DNA of 64,000 nucleotides, taken from assembly GCA_018136815.1 (NCBI GenBank), contig CM030931.1, positions 3,153,801 through 3,217,800 on the forward strand. The letters are read 5' to 3'. The position numbers and the translations under genes were made by a program. This document shows, one piece after another, positions 1 to 10,412 of the stretch. This DNA comes from Isochrysis galbana (taxonomy: Eukaryota > Haptophyta > Isochrysidales > Isochrysidaceae). The notes under the pieces are model-generated. The model ran no database searches, was not told the DNA's origin, and worked only from the letters and a program-made list of their open reading frames with translations. Numbering within the stretch: position 1 is the stretch's first letter; each line of letters opens with the position of its first letter.

Positions 1-751
1 CGGATAGCGAAGATATGCCGTCATCCTGCTGCATCGACGTCCTCGCGTTGTCGCGTGCGAGGGCGAGGGTAACTTGGATGTCAAATTCAGGTTCATTATT
101 TGTTATCATTAGCCATCAGCCGACGTCATAATCACCTGCTGCACTTTCCTGCATTCCACCTTGCGATGCACGTATGCACTCGTATGCCCTGCTAGATATT
201 AGGAGTGCCAATGTGGAACACACCTCCGCATTTCACTCCTAAGCTGCCCCTCATCAATGGGGGATGTAGCCAACGTGAACGAACGATAGTGGTAGCCTGG
301 TCCTGATCACTCACACTCACTCTTTCAGCCACTCTTTCCCATCTCCCTTGGATTCTCCAAGGACCAGGGATTTCCAGCCCCAGCTCCTACCTACCCCAAC
401 ACCTGGACCTGCAGCCCCCCTCCCTCGCGAATGTCGAATGCCCTCTCGCCCCAGGAAGGGATAATGGCATTATATTAAGCTAATGGATAAAATGGCGTCG
501 GTGAGTGACCTCCCCACCCCCCACCCCCTGTCCATGTCCCCATGTGCCCCTGTCCCCTGTGTTGCCTCCTTCTTGCCAGCGCCGCGCGTGGCTGGCTGCT
601 TGCCCTTGTGGTCATGCCTCATGCCTCATGCCGGGCCGCGTCGGCGTACAATGGTGGTGGGTGGTGGGTGGTGGGGCAGAAGACAGAGACAGAAGACAGA
701 GGACTTGTAACAATTAACCTTAATAGTCTCACCACACACGCGGCCGTGGAC
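1..751. other. Intergenic, no gene seen
   Basis: No convincing coding region is visible. The stretch contains short homopolymer-rich and CCCC-rich pieces. The small overlapping frames at 483-859 lack any recognisable domain and look like chance open frames in GC-rich DNA. Confidence 0.5.
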
Positions 752-1045
752 CCTCTACTTTCTACTTTCTACTCACGCAGCAAACTTTCTACACCCCCTC
801 TCTCCCGGCCGCTTTCTTTCCCCCCCCGCCATCAGGCGACTCCCCCCGTGCACTACTAGGGGGATAGGGGAAAAGGGCTTAGATATATATGGTCGGTGGC
901 CCGCGCCCCCCCCCCGGTGACCCGGTGATCCGTTCCCCCCTTCCTCCTATGCCTACCGGGCTGGCGGCGTCCTCAGTCCCGACTTCTCCTGTAAACAGGT
1001 GCGGGACTTACATATTTTCCGGTGAGCGGAGCCCTCGCTCCGCCC
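752..1045 (-). repeat. Dispersed repeat R2, copy a
   Basis: This matches, in reverse orientation, the segment at 11820-12150 and, in the same orientation, 50704-51046. Shared landmarks are the block ending CACTACTAGGGGGATAGGGG, the phrase GGGCTTAGATAT, and a hairpin built around CCTGTTTACAGG flanked by GTCCCG and CGGGAC. The family is not identified. It sits next to a leader-like segment that is also found near 61.3 kb, so it is probably part of a retroelement. Confidence 0.7.
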
Positions 1046-1064
1046 ACGGCGGCAGGCGCGGCTG

Positions 1065-1484
1065 AAGAGACGACTTCGGAGACGCTGACGGCCTGAAGCC
1101 CGTCAGCAGAGGAAGGCGGGCAGGCGGGCTTGAGCGAGGGCGAGGACGGCGGCGAGAGCGACATCGAGCGAGTGGCGAGAGGCGAGGGTGAATGAGAGGA
1201 GGGCTGTGATGGCAGGGGCTGGCGAGGAGAGGCGAGGTTGTAGGGTACGAGTGTTACGAGAGCGAGAGCGACGAGGTGCACGAGAGGAGAGGACGGAGGA
1301 CCGTACGGATGCGCGCCGAGTCGCCACCATCGTGAGGAAGACGAGGGCGAGGAGAGAGCTGGAGGGTGAGCGAGGAGGGAGGAGGGAGACAGGCAGTATA
1401 GGAGCCTTCTCTCTCTGGTAGGTCGATGAGAGGGGGAGGGGGAGAGGGGGGAGGGGACCCCGGGGGGGGGGGGAGAGAGAGAGA
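1065..1484 (-). repeat. Leader-like repeat segment shared with 61.3 kb and 19.8 kb
   Basis: Read on the minus strand, this segment carries the same text as 61258-61507 on the plus strand, including GACGGGC..GCCCGTCAGCGTC. Its inner part (the peptide start MVATRRASVRSSVLSSRAP) also matches 19842-19905. It lies inward of an LTR-like repeat (R1a), as in the 19.2 kb copy, so it is read as the leader and start of a gag-like region of a broken retroelement. No complete element is present. Confidence 0.55.
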
Positions 1485-2148
1485 TCAAAAGACCAGACAG
1501 CTGTTTACGTTAATGTTCTCGTCATATACTGTAATAATCCACCGGTTCCAGGGGGGTGCCCCCAGGGTTCCCGCCCGTCCTCCGCGCCCAGAGTTCCCCC
1601 GCGGAAAGAGTGAACGCACGGCGTGCACCTTCCTGGAAGTTGCTATGCGCACGCACGGCGCCCCCGCGGGGGGCGCCGATGCACATCGCGCCGTGCCCAC
1701 GCACGGCGTGCACAATGTGATTGCAAGTCATCACACGTGCTGCGTAAAGGTAAAGAAACATCTCTTATACGACGAGTTTACGTAGTTGTGGGGCCCTCAG
1801 GGGGTACGCAGAGGGAACGAGTTGACATGCGCACGCACGGCGTATCCGCGGGGGGACCGATGCACATCGCGCCGTGCCCATCCGATGTGATTGCAAGTCA
1901 TCACAGGTGCTCCGTGTGAAATATCTCTTAAATTGTGTGTTTATGTAGTTGTCGGCCATTGAGGAAACGCAAAGGAAAAGCCTTGACACGGCGTCTCCCT
2001 CGGGGCGCGGGGGAAAGCAGAGAAAAAAGTTGTTATTCTATGATAATTTTAAAACAATTTAATTTTAAAACAATGCTCTATGATACAACTGTGGACATTT
2101 GATCGCTCAATTCGAGCCTGATGTCCCACAATTGACGGAACGACACCT
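1485..2148 (-). mobile_element. LTR-like dispersed repeat R1, copy a
   Basis: On the minus strand the repeat begins AGGTGTCGTTCCGTCAATTG, passes an AT-rich stretch, then carries two related GC-rich blocks. Each block is preceded by TGATGACTTGCAATCACA and contains CACGCCGTGC..GGGCACGGCG palindromic text. Four copies occur in the window (1485-2148, 19172-19905, 31780-32262, 51935-52392), two in each orientation. In two copies a gag-like reading frame follows, which supports an LTR-like nature. No intact element is attached. Confidence 0.65.
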
Positions 2149-3126
2149 TATAGATATAGTAGATTGTAGATAATTGGTAGTTGGTAGTTTTGTTATTGTT
2201 AACCGTAGCACCGAAGCCGCCGTAGTTGTAACAAGTTGCAAGTTGTAATAAAGGGCCTCGCCCTCACCGAGCAACATTCCACATTCCCCTGTTCCCTTTC
2301 TGCGTTCTACTGATTGTGGTATCGAATGGAGGCAACTGACTTATCATCACAATATCGTCGATGCTGAAAATGAAAATACTTTTCCAAAGCCTCTCTTCGG
2401 AGGATCCATGCTCCTCGCTGCACTGTTAGACTTCCTTGCTAGTCATCTTTCCGTCACAATATGTGTCCATTCCCAGCCCGTCCCTCAACCCTTGTCACCA
2501 AAGGCAACCAAGCGAAACCGACACACTAGCAATTGTGACACTGAGCGTGCAAGCTTGTTTCGCCCGTCCTGGCGCTCCAGGTGCACACTGACACGCATGC
2601 GACCGTGGGAACGCGGGCATCAAGCCCAGACAAGACAACGATAACCACATAAACGGGCAGCGGTCTAACGCGCTGCGGTGCGAGACCGCTGCCCCTTTGA
2701 TGAAGGCTGAACAACACATTGGCGGCTCCTCACTCCCCAACGAAACCCTTGACTTCTCTTGGGGCTTTCACTCGACGATAGCCTGCCGACGTGTGCGGCA
2801 CGCAGTGGAAACATGCCGGCTGTGAAAACGAGGCTGTCTGACAAAGACCGCGAGATCCTCCGCGAATTCCACGCGTTGAATGCTGCGTTGATAACAATCC
2901 ACCCAATTTCTGTGGTTGGATGCTCACACCGATGATCTCTCCCACGGTGCGTAGGTGAACTTTGGCATGAGGGTTGAGACGACGAGGAGGCGTTCGCCCC
3001 TGCCACTTCTTGGGATATGTGAGGGCTCGCAATATGGGCGCCGTAATCGGGAAAGACGTGCACGGACTTCGGTTGGGATGCCGGCAGAGGGCTAGAAGCT
3101 GGAGCGTGCACACCAGGCTGACCTGC
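2149..3126. other. Intergenic with one strong hairpin
   Basis: No gene is recognised. A hairpin with 12-base arms (GGGCAGCGGTCT and AGACCGCTGCCC) lies at about 2657-2696. It lies downstream of the PGR5 stop, but too far away to be called a terminator or a polyadenylation signal. Confidence 0.5.
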
Positions 3127-3465
3127 TTAGCTGAGGAAGCCAAGGAGCCCACCCGTCACCTTGGCCTTTTTCACGAGCGCACCACGCACCTCACGAGCCA
3201 CCCCAAAGTCGTCGCAGAACTCTGTGATGAACTGCGCGTGGTACGAGATGGCCTTGCCACGGATCTTGTTGAGCAGCTTCTCACCGAGCACGACCTTCGC
3301 GCCGAGCACAATCGGCGTGAAGGGGCCGTCGGGAGCGTTGTTGCCCATAACGGGCGAGGCGGCGCGGGCGGAGGGCGCGCTCATCTGCGCAATCGCCGGC
3401 TGTGGGCCGACGACGAGCGCGTTGCCGCCGAGGAGCGCACAGACGAGGAGCAGCAGCCGAAGCAT
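3127..3465 (-). CDS. PGR5: PGR5, cyclic electron flow protein, plastid-targeted
   Basis: Single-exon protein of 112 residues. From about residue 47 it matches PGR5: GPFTPIVLGAK, then the conserved RGKAIS..H.Q.ITEFC block (family form RGKAIALHSQVITEFC), ending LGFLS where plant PGR5 ends LGFLA. The cysteine in ITEFC is kept. PGR5 supports antimycin-sensitive cyclic electron flow around photosystem I and so the proton gradient in high light. Residues 1-17 (MLRLLLLVCALLGGNAL) form an ER signal, followed by an Ala/Ser/Pro-rich stretch, as expected for import into a secondary plastid. A CT-type tract in gene sense lies just upstream (3526-3593). No PGRL1 partner is seen in the window. The assignment rests on remembered family sequence but the motif match is strong. 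Confidence 0.9.
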   Translation of the reverse strand: MLRLLLLVCALLGGNALVVGPQPAIAQMSAPSARAASPVMGNNAPDGPFTPIVLGAKVVLGEKLLNKIRGKAISYHAQFITEFCDDFGVAREVRGALVKKAKVTGGLLGFLS

Positions 3466-3525
3466 CTCGTCGAGTCCTCGGCCGCAAGTGGAAGATGCGA
3501 GAGAGGTGGAGAGAAGAGACTGGCG

Positions 3526-3543
3526 GGGGGAAGGGGGGGGAAG

Positions 3544-3581
<38 letters not shown>

Positions 3582-3593
3582 AGAGACTCCGCC
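3526..3593. repeat. GA microsatellite upstream of PGR5
   Basis: A run of G-rich then (GA)n sequence on the plus strand begins about 60 bases before the PGR5 start codon. It reads as a CT tract in the sense of that gene. Similar tracts precede most other start codons in the window. Confidence 0.8.
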
Positions 3594-4221
3594 CACCCCC
3601 AGAAAGGCGCTTCCCCCCCCTCCCCCCCCCGCCTCCCTCCCCCCCCCCTTCTGGCGAGCGCCACCCCCCCCCCGAGACCGCGAGCCGAGGCGCAGGTGGA
3701 AGAAGCTCTCTTTTCTCTCTTCCCTGGCGCCTCGCTTACCTGTCGGCGTTTTCTTTTTAATTGGCAGATTTCTCCAGAAACATCGCGATCCCCCCCCCCC
3801 CCCTCCCCCTCCCCCCGCGCGCCGAGGGAGGGGGAGGGCTGTCCGCGGGGCGAGGCTTTGACTGGAACTGGTACGTGCTTCGACTACTTTACTACAAAAC
3901 TGACGAGCCGCCAGGTCGCAGGTCGTACATACCGTCCGGAGTTTTTTATTAGAAGGGGCTCATAGTCCCCATGTGCCTTGGTGTACGCTTAATTAGGTGT
4001 CCTCCGATCTCGTCCCCTCTTTGCGTCGCTAAGACCATGCTACATCTAGCCCTCGTCTCGCTACTCGGTATGGGCCTGCCCATGGCTGTCCCACGCGTTC
4101 TATTCGAACACATACCCTCGAAGGCAGAGTACAAAACTCTAAAAATAGTGAAAGGGAGGTGAGAGTGTTGGCGAGCGGGCGAGCGGGCGGCCTGCTCGAC
4201 CGTCGAGTAGACGGCAGGATT

Positions 4222-4621
4222 ATGTCGAGCTCGGCCGGGGCAGCGCCCAACTCCACGCCATCCGATCCGAGCTCCCGGACCGTTCCCACAGAGAGTGTGC
4301 AGCGCGACTGGGAGGAGCGCGAGCTCACTGAGTCCATCCAGTTGGGCGTGACGCAGCTGATGAAGTTCTTGAACGATTTCGGTGAGCCTCCCACACCTGG
4401 CTGCAAACAAGCAGCCAGGTTGGCACCTTTATACTCACGAGGTAATGAGCACACTCTACGCGAGCTTTTTGCCAACTCTGCCGTTTGTCCCGTCTCGCAC
4501 AACAGATAGTACAATTCGCGACAAACTCGCTGTGTTAAATGGAAAAATCGTGCGGATGGAAAGACGGATGACACTGGTCGAGGCAACTCTTGACTCGGTG
4601 AACGGGGCGCCTTCCATATGA
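4222..4621 (+). CDS. BRK1: BRICK1 (BRK1/HSPC300) SCAR/WAVE complex subunit
   Basis: Two exons, 4222-4381 and 4506-4621, joined by a GTGAGC..CAG intron of 124 bases, giving 91 residues. After a Ser/Pro-rich leader of about 25 residues the protein reads QRDWEERELTESI..VTQLMKFLNDFDSTIRDKLAVLN. This follows human BRK1 (QDWANREYIEV..IADFLNSFD..CRSRLATLN), then GKIVRMERRM matches EKLTALERRI. BRK1 is a small coiled-coil subunit of the pentameric SCAR/WAVE complex, which activates Arp2/3 actin branching at the membrane. The splice restores the family pattern exactly across the junction (D codon split G|AT). The leader is longer than in animals and plants, where the whole protein is about 75-85 residues. 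Confidence 0.9.
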
Positions 4622-5829
4622 TCGATTCTTAGGTCGATGTTGTAGTCATTCGCGATTCAACATGATCGCACAACAGTTCTGTGTGGTGTCGTTCAGATCC
4701 AAACGTTCCAAAAGCAACGTCATTGAAAGGACTGCTCAATGACAGACGCCGACTGCTCGATGATCATGCTTGGTCTAGCTGATTGAGGCATCGTCCCTCG
4801 CCTACGTCTCTTTTGGAGGGTAGCAGTGTTGGTGAGAGAAAGATGATGGCGCTGAAGACTAGACGCCGTCATCTACATTGCGGAAGTCGTGTTGGATAGT
4901 GATGATGATGACACATGACAAAGTGATAGAGTAGGGGTAGTCGTAGTCTGCTTGTAATCCACAGGCTGTGCTTGGAGGATGTTCTGTGTCAGCATTCTGC
5001 ACATTTCTAGAAAGCAACGTTGCGCTCCTCCGTACGCGATCACGATGTTCACGTATGCTCATATGCTAGCAGCGAGTGTGCGCGTGCAAAAGCGTCAGTG
5101 GGCGTGCAACCTGAGGTCCAGTTTTTTATTTCACCGCCCCCATTTGGTATAGAAAAATTAAAAAAATTAATATTCTCGCCGCGCGCGCGACTCCGCACTC
5201 TTACTGTGCAGCCACGCCCGCTACTCTCATCTCCCCTCCGCCTGCCTTGCGGCTCGTCCCTCGTGCGCTACCTAGGGGCTAGGTGTTTGGGGTTTCCTGT
5301 AGCAGACGGTGTGTTCCGATCCTCGATAGGTTGTCCTCTACTTCCTCCTGTGCCATCGGGCTATCGGTTTTCATGCTTCCTGATTAAGTCAGTGAGGTGG
5401 GCGTCTAAGTCGCGGTGGGTCTGAGGGCGGAGGTCAGGCAGGCGGGGTATAGAACTATTAGAAATCTGAAGATTCCGGGCCACTTGCCTACCTACTAGTT
5501 CTAGGATTCCCTGTCACTGTTACGACACCGCTCCACCTCCTCTCTTTCGTCCGACTCAGACTCAGGTGCGCTACCAAGAGTCTAGTTTAGAGTTCAGAGT
5601 GCGGGTTCAGGGCAGGCCTGTTGCACGTGCGGGTTCAACGTCTTCGATCTTGATACCGTCGGGCTGTGCACGAGTTCGTTGTGCCTCTACTTGTGGTTCG
5701 GGTTCGGTGTTCGGTTGCTGCGTATCTCTCATCTCTCGTGCGACGAATGTCACATTGAATGCCTGCGGCGGCAGGTGAGCCCCCCTGCCCCCCTGGCCCC
5801 TTGAAATTTTTTGGGCTTGGGAGCTTGGG
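4622..5829. other. Intergenic, no gene recognised
   Basis: Open frames at 5020-5424 and 5566-5840 have no domain and no supporting splice sites. The sequence alternates AT-rich (around 5130-5170) and GC-rich stretches. Nothing else stands out before the small inverted-repeat element at 5830. Confidence 0.45.
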
Positions 5830-5906
5830 AGGACGGTCAAAAATGCAGCCCCCCCTTACCCCTCATGTTAGTAGTTATACATCACTGTTTGATGTTTGAC
5901 CGCCCT
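5830..5906 (-). mobile_element. Small inverted-repeat element (MITE-like), copy 1
   Basis: A 77-base element bounded by AGGACGGTCAAA and TTTGACCGCCCT, which are inverted repeats of one another. Homologous copies lie at 30852-30915 (opposite orientation) and 54149-54215 (same orientation). The interior has a C-rich run followed by ATGTTAGTAGTTATA. It has no coding capacity, so it would be non-autonomous. Target duplications are not clear. Confidence 0.65.
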
Positions 5907-5989
5907 ATAGTGACCGGGCTATCAGCTCGGTCGTGAGAGTGATGTGAGTGTGAGTGCTTGTGTGCTTGTGAGCCGGCTGGAGGCCGGAG

Positions 5990-6240
5990 GCGGCGGGGCT
6001 GATGCAAGAAGCTCCTGGTTTCGTGTGTGCATGTGTACAAAAATGTCACTGTGAGTCACCACCGTAGCCATTTCCCAAAAACCCTACATGTCGGCGCAAG
6101 ACATCACAGGCGGCAACTCTTCCCCAGTGGCCAGTGGGAGCGACCTCTACACCTCTACTTGCTACTTGAGATGCCATCATTTGTTTTACCCCATAGAAAT
6201 GGGGCTTATCTATCAAGCGGTAGCCTCTAGTAGTGCAGAG
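5990..6240 (+). repeat. Dispersed repeat pair with 30505-30740
   Basis: Phrases shared in the same order with 30505-30740 include GGGGCTGATGCA(A/C)GA(A/G)GCTC, a CA-rich stretch with GAGTCAC, ACATGTCGGC, and ATAGAAATGGGGCT. The copies are diverged and of unknown family, possibly SINE-like. Confidence 0.5.
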
Positions 6241-6290
6241 TAGGAGAAGAAAAGGAGAGAAGGAGAGGTTTGTCGTGTCCTGAAGTACGA

Positions 6291-6413
6291 GTACTTGACT
6301 CTCCCACGTTTCACGTTTTCTCCAATCTCTTGAGCGATTTTTAGCGATGCGGTCAATCAGTATGAGAAGAGAGAGAAGAGAAGGAAAGGGCTTTGGACCA
6401 CAAAAAAAGTATT
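6291..6413 (+). promoter_or_regulatory. Conserved noncoding block upstream of HID1, copy 1
   Basis: The block starts GTACTTGACTCTCCCACGTT and includes CCAATCTCTTGAGCGATTTT and TAGCGATGCGGT, ending near GAAGGAAAGGGCTTT. It recurs almost unchanged at 14797-14884 upstream of the HADH gene, and in weaker form at 14397-14452. It lies 230-350 bases before the HID1 start. It may be a regulatory sequence or a short mobile repeat. Confidence 0.5.
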
Positions 6414-6643
6414 CCTACCAGGTAGAAGGAAGAGAAGTCAAGAGCAGCGTGTTGGAGGTCTCCCTCGCGGCGGGCGGGGGGCCGCCGCGGAGGACGAGAG
6501 AGAATCAGAGAGTGAAGAGAAAGCCGGGGGGGAAGATATGTGTACGATAAGGAGGAGAGATGAGAAGGAGAGAGAGAGAGAGAGAAACGAGAGGAGAGGA
6601 GAGCTGTGAGGAGAGTGAAGAGACTGAGAGAGCGCGCGCGGGG

Positions 6644-9600
6644 ATGTCTCGCGAGGCGGAGTTGGAGTGGCTGTGCCAGGAGGCGGGCTTGCCGCACGAG
6701 TACGCGTCCCGTCTGGCGGCCGAGGGTCTGAGCGTGCGTAGCCTGCACACCGCGCGCCTCGACGAGCGGCGCGACGTCTTCCGCGGAATGGGCATGCTCT
6801 ACGGCCAGATCATGGCGATCCACCGCGCTCTCGAGCGGTGGGAGCCGCCGGACGTACGCTACCCTGCCTCTCCCAGACCGCTTGCCCGTCGTCTGTCCCC
6901 TGCACGCATGCGCGCAAAGTTACATTCTATTGGCGCACATGCCATCTCACCTCCAGCCACCACTGCTGCTTCCTCTCACGCGCTCTCTCACAACAGGAGG
7001 AGGAGGAAGAGGAGGAGGAGGAGGTGGTGGAGGAGGGGAGTAGCGAGAGCGAGACCGACGTGTCCGGGGAAGATGCCGACGGCCATTCCGAGAACGAGGG
7101 CTCAGACTCGTATGAGATGATCGACGTGGACCGTGGAGACGACGCCATGGCCGTCATGGCGCAAGAGCCTCAACTTCCGCCGAAGCTGCAAGCGGCTGCG
7201 ATGCTCCTCGCTCGTGCCGGCCGGTCGACCCTGATGGGGCTTGGTCTGTATCTTGGCAATGCAATCTCGCAGCCCAACAAGCCTAGCTTCCGCACGATCC
7301 ATCTCACCAATCCTGTCTTTCAGGAGCGCATTTGGACTGTGTCAGGCGGTGCCTCGCTGCTGCGCGCCGCAGGGTTCACTGAGGGGCCTAAGCAGACGCT
7401 CATCCTGCCCGACGACGTGCCTCTCCAATCGTTGCTGGATGCCAAAGAACTCGTCGACCGTCTCCTCGCCAAGTCGCCGTCGGAACGTCCGACGCCCGTG
7501 CCGACTGCCGCCTCAGAAGCCCATGAAAGCAGTGACCCACACGTAACCACCATAGGCGCACCAGCCCGTGCCGAGTCCACGTCGCCTGCGCATGTGGCGC
7601 GACGAAGGAAGCAGCTGGCACAGTCGATGCGCAGTATTGAGGCGATGGTTGAAGACGCGCACACGGGCTCTTGGGACGCGGCGCTCAGCTCCAAGGGGCT
7701 CATCGAGCCCACACAGCTATCTGTTCACGAGATCCGTTGTTGCCGCGCTTGCAACCAAGGTCGGCTCGCCGCACTCCTAGGCCGGCTTCTGCGTCCTTTG
7801 TGGACCCTGACGCAGCCTTCGGGCACCGAACACTTGGGCTCCGGCTCGGCGGCCGCGCGCATCCGGCTCCTGAACCTACTGCAGCTCATCACTCGCTTGA
7901 TGCCCACACTACTCGAGGAGCCTCAAGATGCTGGCATCGAGCACCTATTGTGGACAGAGCTGAGCGTCTCGCCGGTCGCTGGCGTTGGTGAATTGGCTGA
8001 CGCCCCCGCGCCACAGCCGCAGCCGCAACAGCCGCCCCAACCACCCGCGGAGGTACCTGCAGAGACGCTGCGAGAGGCGGGGAGTCGACCTATAGGTGAA
8101 ATCGCCATGGCGATCCCTACACCACCACGGCGCGAGGCCGAGGGCGAGCCTTCAATGCCTGACGGCGGTGAAAGTGTCGCCAAGGACAAGGAGTTTTGCT
8201 CGCCACCACGCAGTCTGGGCGGGTGTCTCATCATGGGAGTGTTGCGCTCCTTATTCATACCGGGCTTCTCGCTTATGGGAACTGAGACGCTCATGGCAAC
8301 CAGCGGCGGGAACGCATGGGATCCTAGCTCCGCCACGGTCGACGAGGCTCGTGAGACAGCGATGCGTGCGCTAATCGCGTGCTGCTCCGCTTCGCTCTTC
8401 ATAGCGCCACAAGCACTTGGCAATTCTCCCAATCGTATGCTTCTCGCGACGGTCAACGCGCCACAGGTGAGCTCTTCAGTGGCTCGGCTTATCGCTTCCA
8501 TGCATCCATGCATTCCCGTGCTTCCGCTCGTGCCCGCTGCACTACGGCACAGCTGATGAATATGGCGAGTATTGACTTCCCCCCTCGGGCTCCTCGCTCC
8601 AATCATCGCAGCCATATGTGAAGGCCCTTTTCCGCGCGCTCTTCTCCGTTATCTTCTCGTACGATCCTGTTGGTCTTGGCATTCCATACGCACACTCTCT
8701 CGTCCCGGACTCCCATTACACCATCATGCACGTGGCGGCGCAGCTGCTTATGATCCTGCTTTCCCAACCTGCGCCGCTGGTATCGCGCCAAGTGCCTATT
8801 GGTGCGCCGCAAGGCGTGGCCGCGGCGCCACACCATCTTTCTGATAAGATGTCGCGGCTGCTGGGCGGGCTGCAGAGGCCGGAGACACTCCAATTCCTCG
8901 TGGGAGGCTTCAGGCTGTTGCTGCGCAACGGCTACGCATCGCGACGCACCTACTTGCCCAGCGCCCTCGTGGAGCTTGACTGCTTGCAAGAGTTGCTACT
9001 TTTGCTCTGGCGGTTTCTGTCGCTTAACCGCCGTTTCGCAGAGACGCTATTGGACGCGCCCGAAGTGGCGGACGTCGTACTGTCGCTATGCTACTTCATC
9101 TTGAGCTGGTGCGACGACGACGCCAAACATTCATGGGTGCATCTGAACGTGCTGTGCCTACTCATTCTCTCCGCTGAGCAGGTACGCAAGAGGAGGAGAG
9201 CGACTTGCAGGCGACGCGTGGTCCTTGGCGGAGCGAGGGCGGCCCGTTATACTTGTGCTGCTCCTTCATCAGCTTTGAGTTGCTCAGCCATCTTGTCTTG
9301 TCCAGGGCTTTGGGTCAACCGTAAATGAGGTGTGTCCATACATACTCCCTTTGACGGGTCGCCACTCGGGGTCGTGCAAGGGGACGATCGCCGACCTACT
9401 AGTGGCCTGTTGCTATGAGCTCATTCGCCAAGGCAAGGATCGGCTCGAGTCGATGTTACCCGCTGCACTCGCCGTACTCGCAAACATCGCTCCACACGTC
9501 AAGACCTTCTCGTAAGCTACTTTTTCCGCATAGCTCTTAGTCTGGACGTCCCAAGCCCACACGCTGCGCATGGTCGTTGTCATTTGACTTTGCCACCTTG

Positions 9601-10412
9601 TTGCCTTGCCCACAACACAGCGACGAGGCTGCCTCTCAACTCATCGAAATTGTGGACGAGCTGGGAGACCCCTCGTATCTCTTTGCCGCCGAAAACAGAC
9701 CCGAGCTTCTAATCGCTGCCCTCGACGTCATCTCCTCCTCGCTTCTCTATCAGCACACAGCCAATTTGCCGCTCGAGGTAGCCATTTTCCGCGCCGCGAA
9801 ACGACTGCGCGCCTTGCCTTTCGCTGCGCCATCCAGGAAGGAGGGCAATTTGTCATCTGGCAAGACTGACGGCGCAGATGTCGCGCTAGCAACTGTGACC
9901 GACACACCTAGTGCGCCTGAGGGCGCTATCGTGCGAGATGTTGAGGAATGGAAGGCACGGCTGCCATTGCAGCCTATTTTTCGCTTCCTCGACTATCTGC
10001 ACAAGAAGGCGGGCAAGAAAGCATCGGAGTCTACGGTACGCTCGACGCTCCGCGGCTTCTCTCTTGCGGGCGTGCTACCTCCACCGCCGCCTCTTGTAGT
10101 TCGGCGTTACGTGCCGAATAGCTACTCGCAGACGTGGCTAACGCAGGTGAGCACTTGTTATGGCCACAGAGTGGCGTTGAGTGTGCAGCTGCCTTGTGCG
10201 GTACTCGCTGCCCTAACGGCCTTGGCACTCATCGCCGTATCCGACCCCGCATTGGGGCACATCGGGTCGCCATTGACCCTCCACCCTTCCCCTGGGACTA
10301 CTGCCTTGCCTAGATGCTGTGGGGTGTTATATACATCCGTAATCAGGACATATTCGATGCGAAGAGAATCAAACTGGTCCCCATCATGAAAGTCCCAACT
10401 CATGGCAACTAG
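6644..10412 (+). CDS. HID1: PUB domain-HID1 fusion protein
   Basis: Six exons: 6644-6853, 6997-8466, 8612-9181, 9306-9511, 9621-10146, 10314-10412, all with GT..AG introns and matching phases, giving 1026 residues. Residues 1-70 resemble a SAM-like helical domain. An acidic run follows, then a PUB-like domain at about 131-227 (RTIHLTNPVFQERIWTVSGG, LLRAAGF). From about residue 275 the protein is HID1: SYDPVGLGIPYAHSL, PETLQFLVGGF, RTYLPSALVELDCLQELL, WKARLPLQPIFRFLDYL, and the last exon MLWGVIYIRN, which matches YMWGVIYLRN of animal HID1. HID1 is a Golgi-associated protein needed for dense-core granule and late secretory trafficking. PUB domains bind the tail of p97/Cdc48. PUB and the start of HID1 share the uninterrupted second exon, so the fusion does not depend on splicing. 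Human HID1 (788 residues) starts with a myristoylated glycine that is absent here. Confidence 0.88.
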
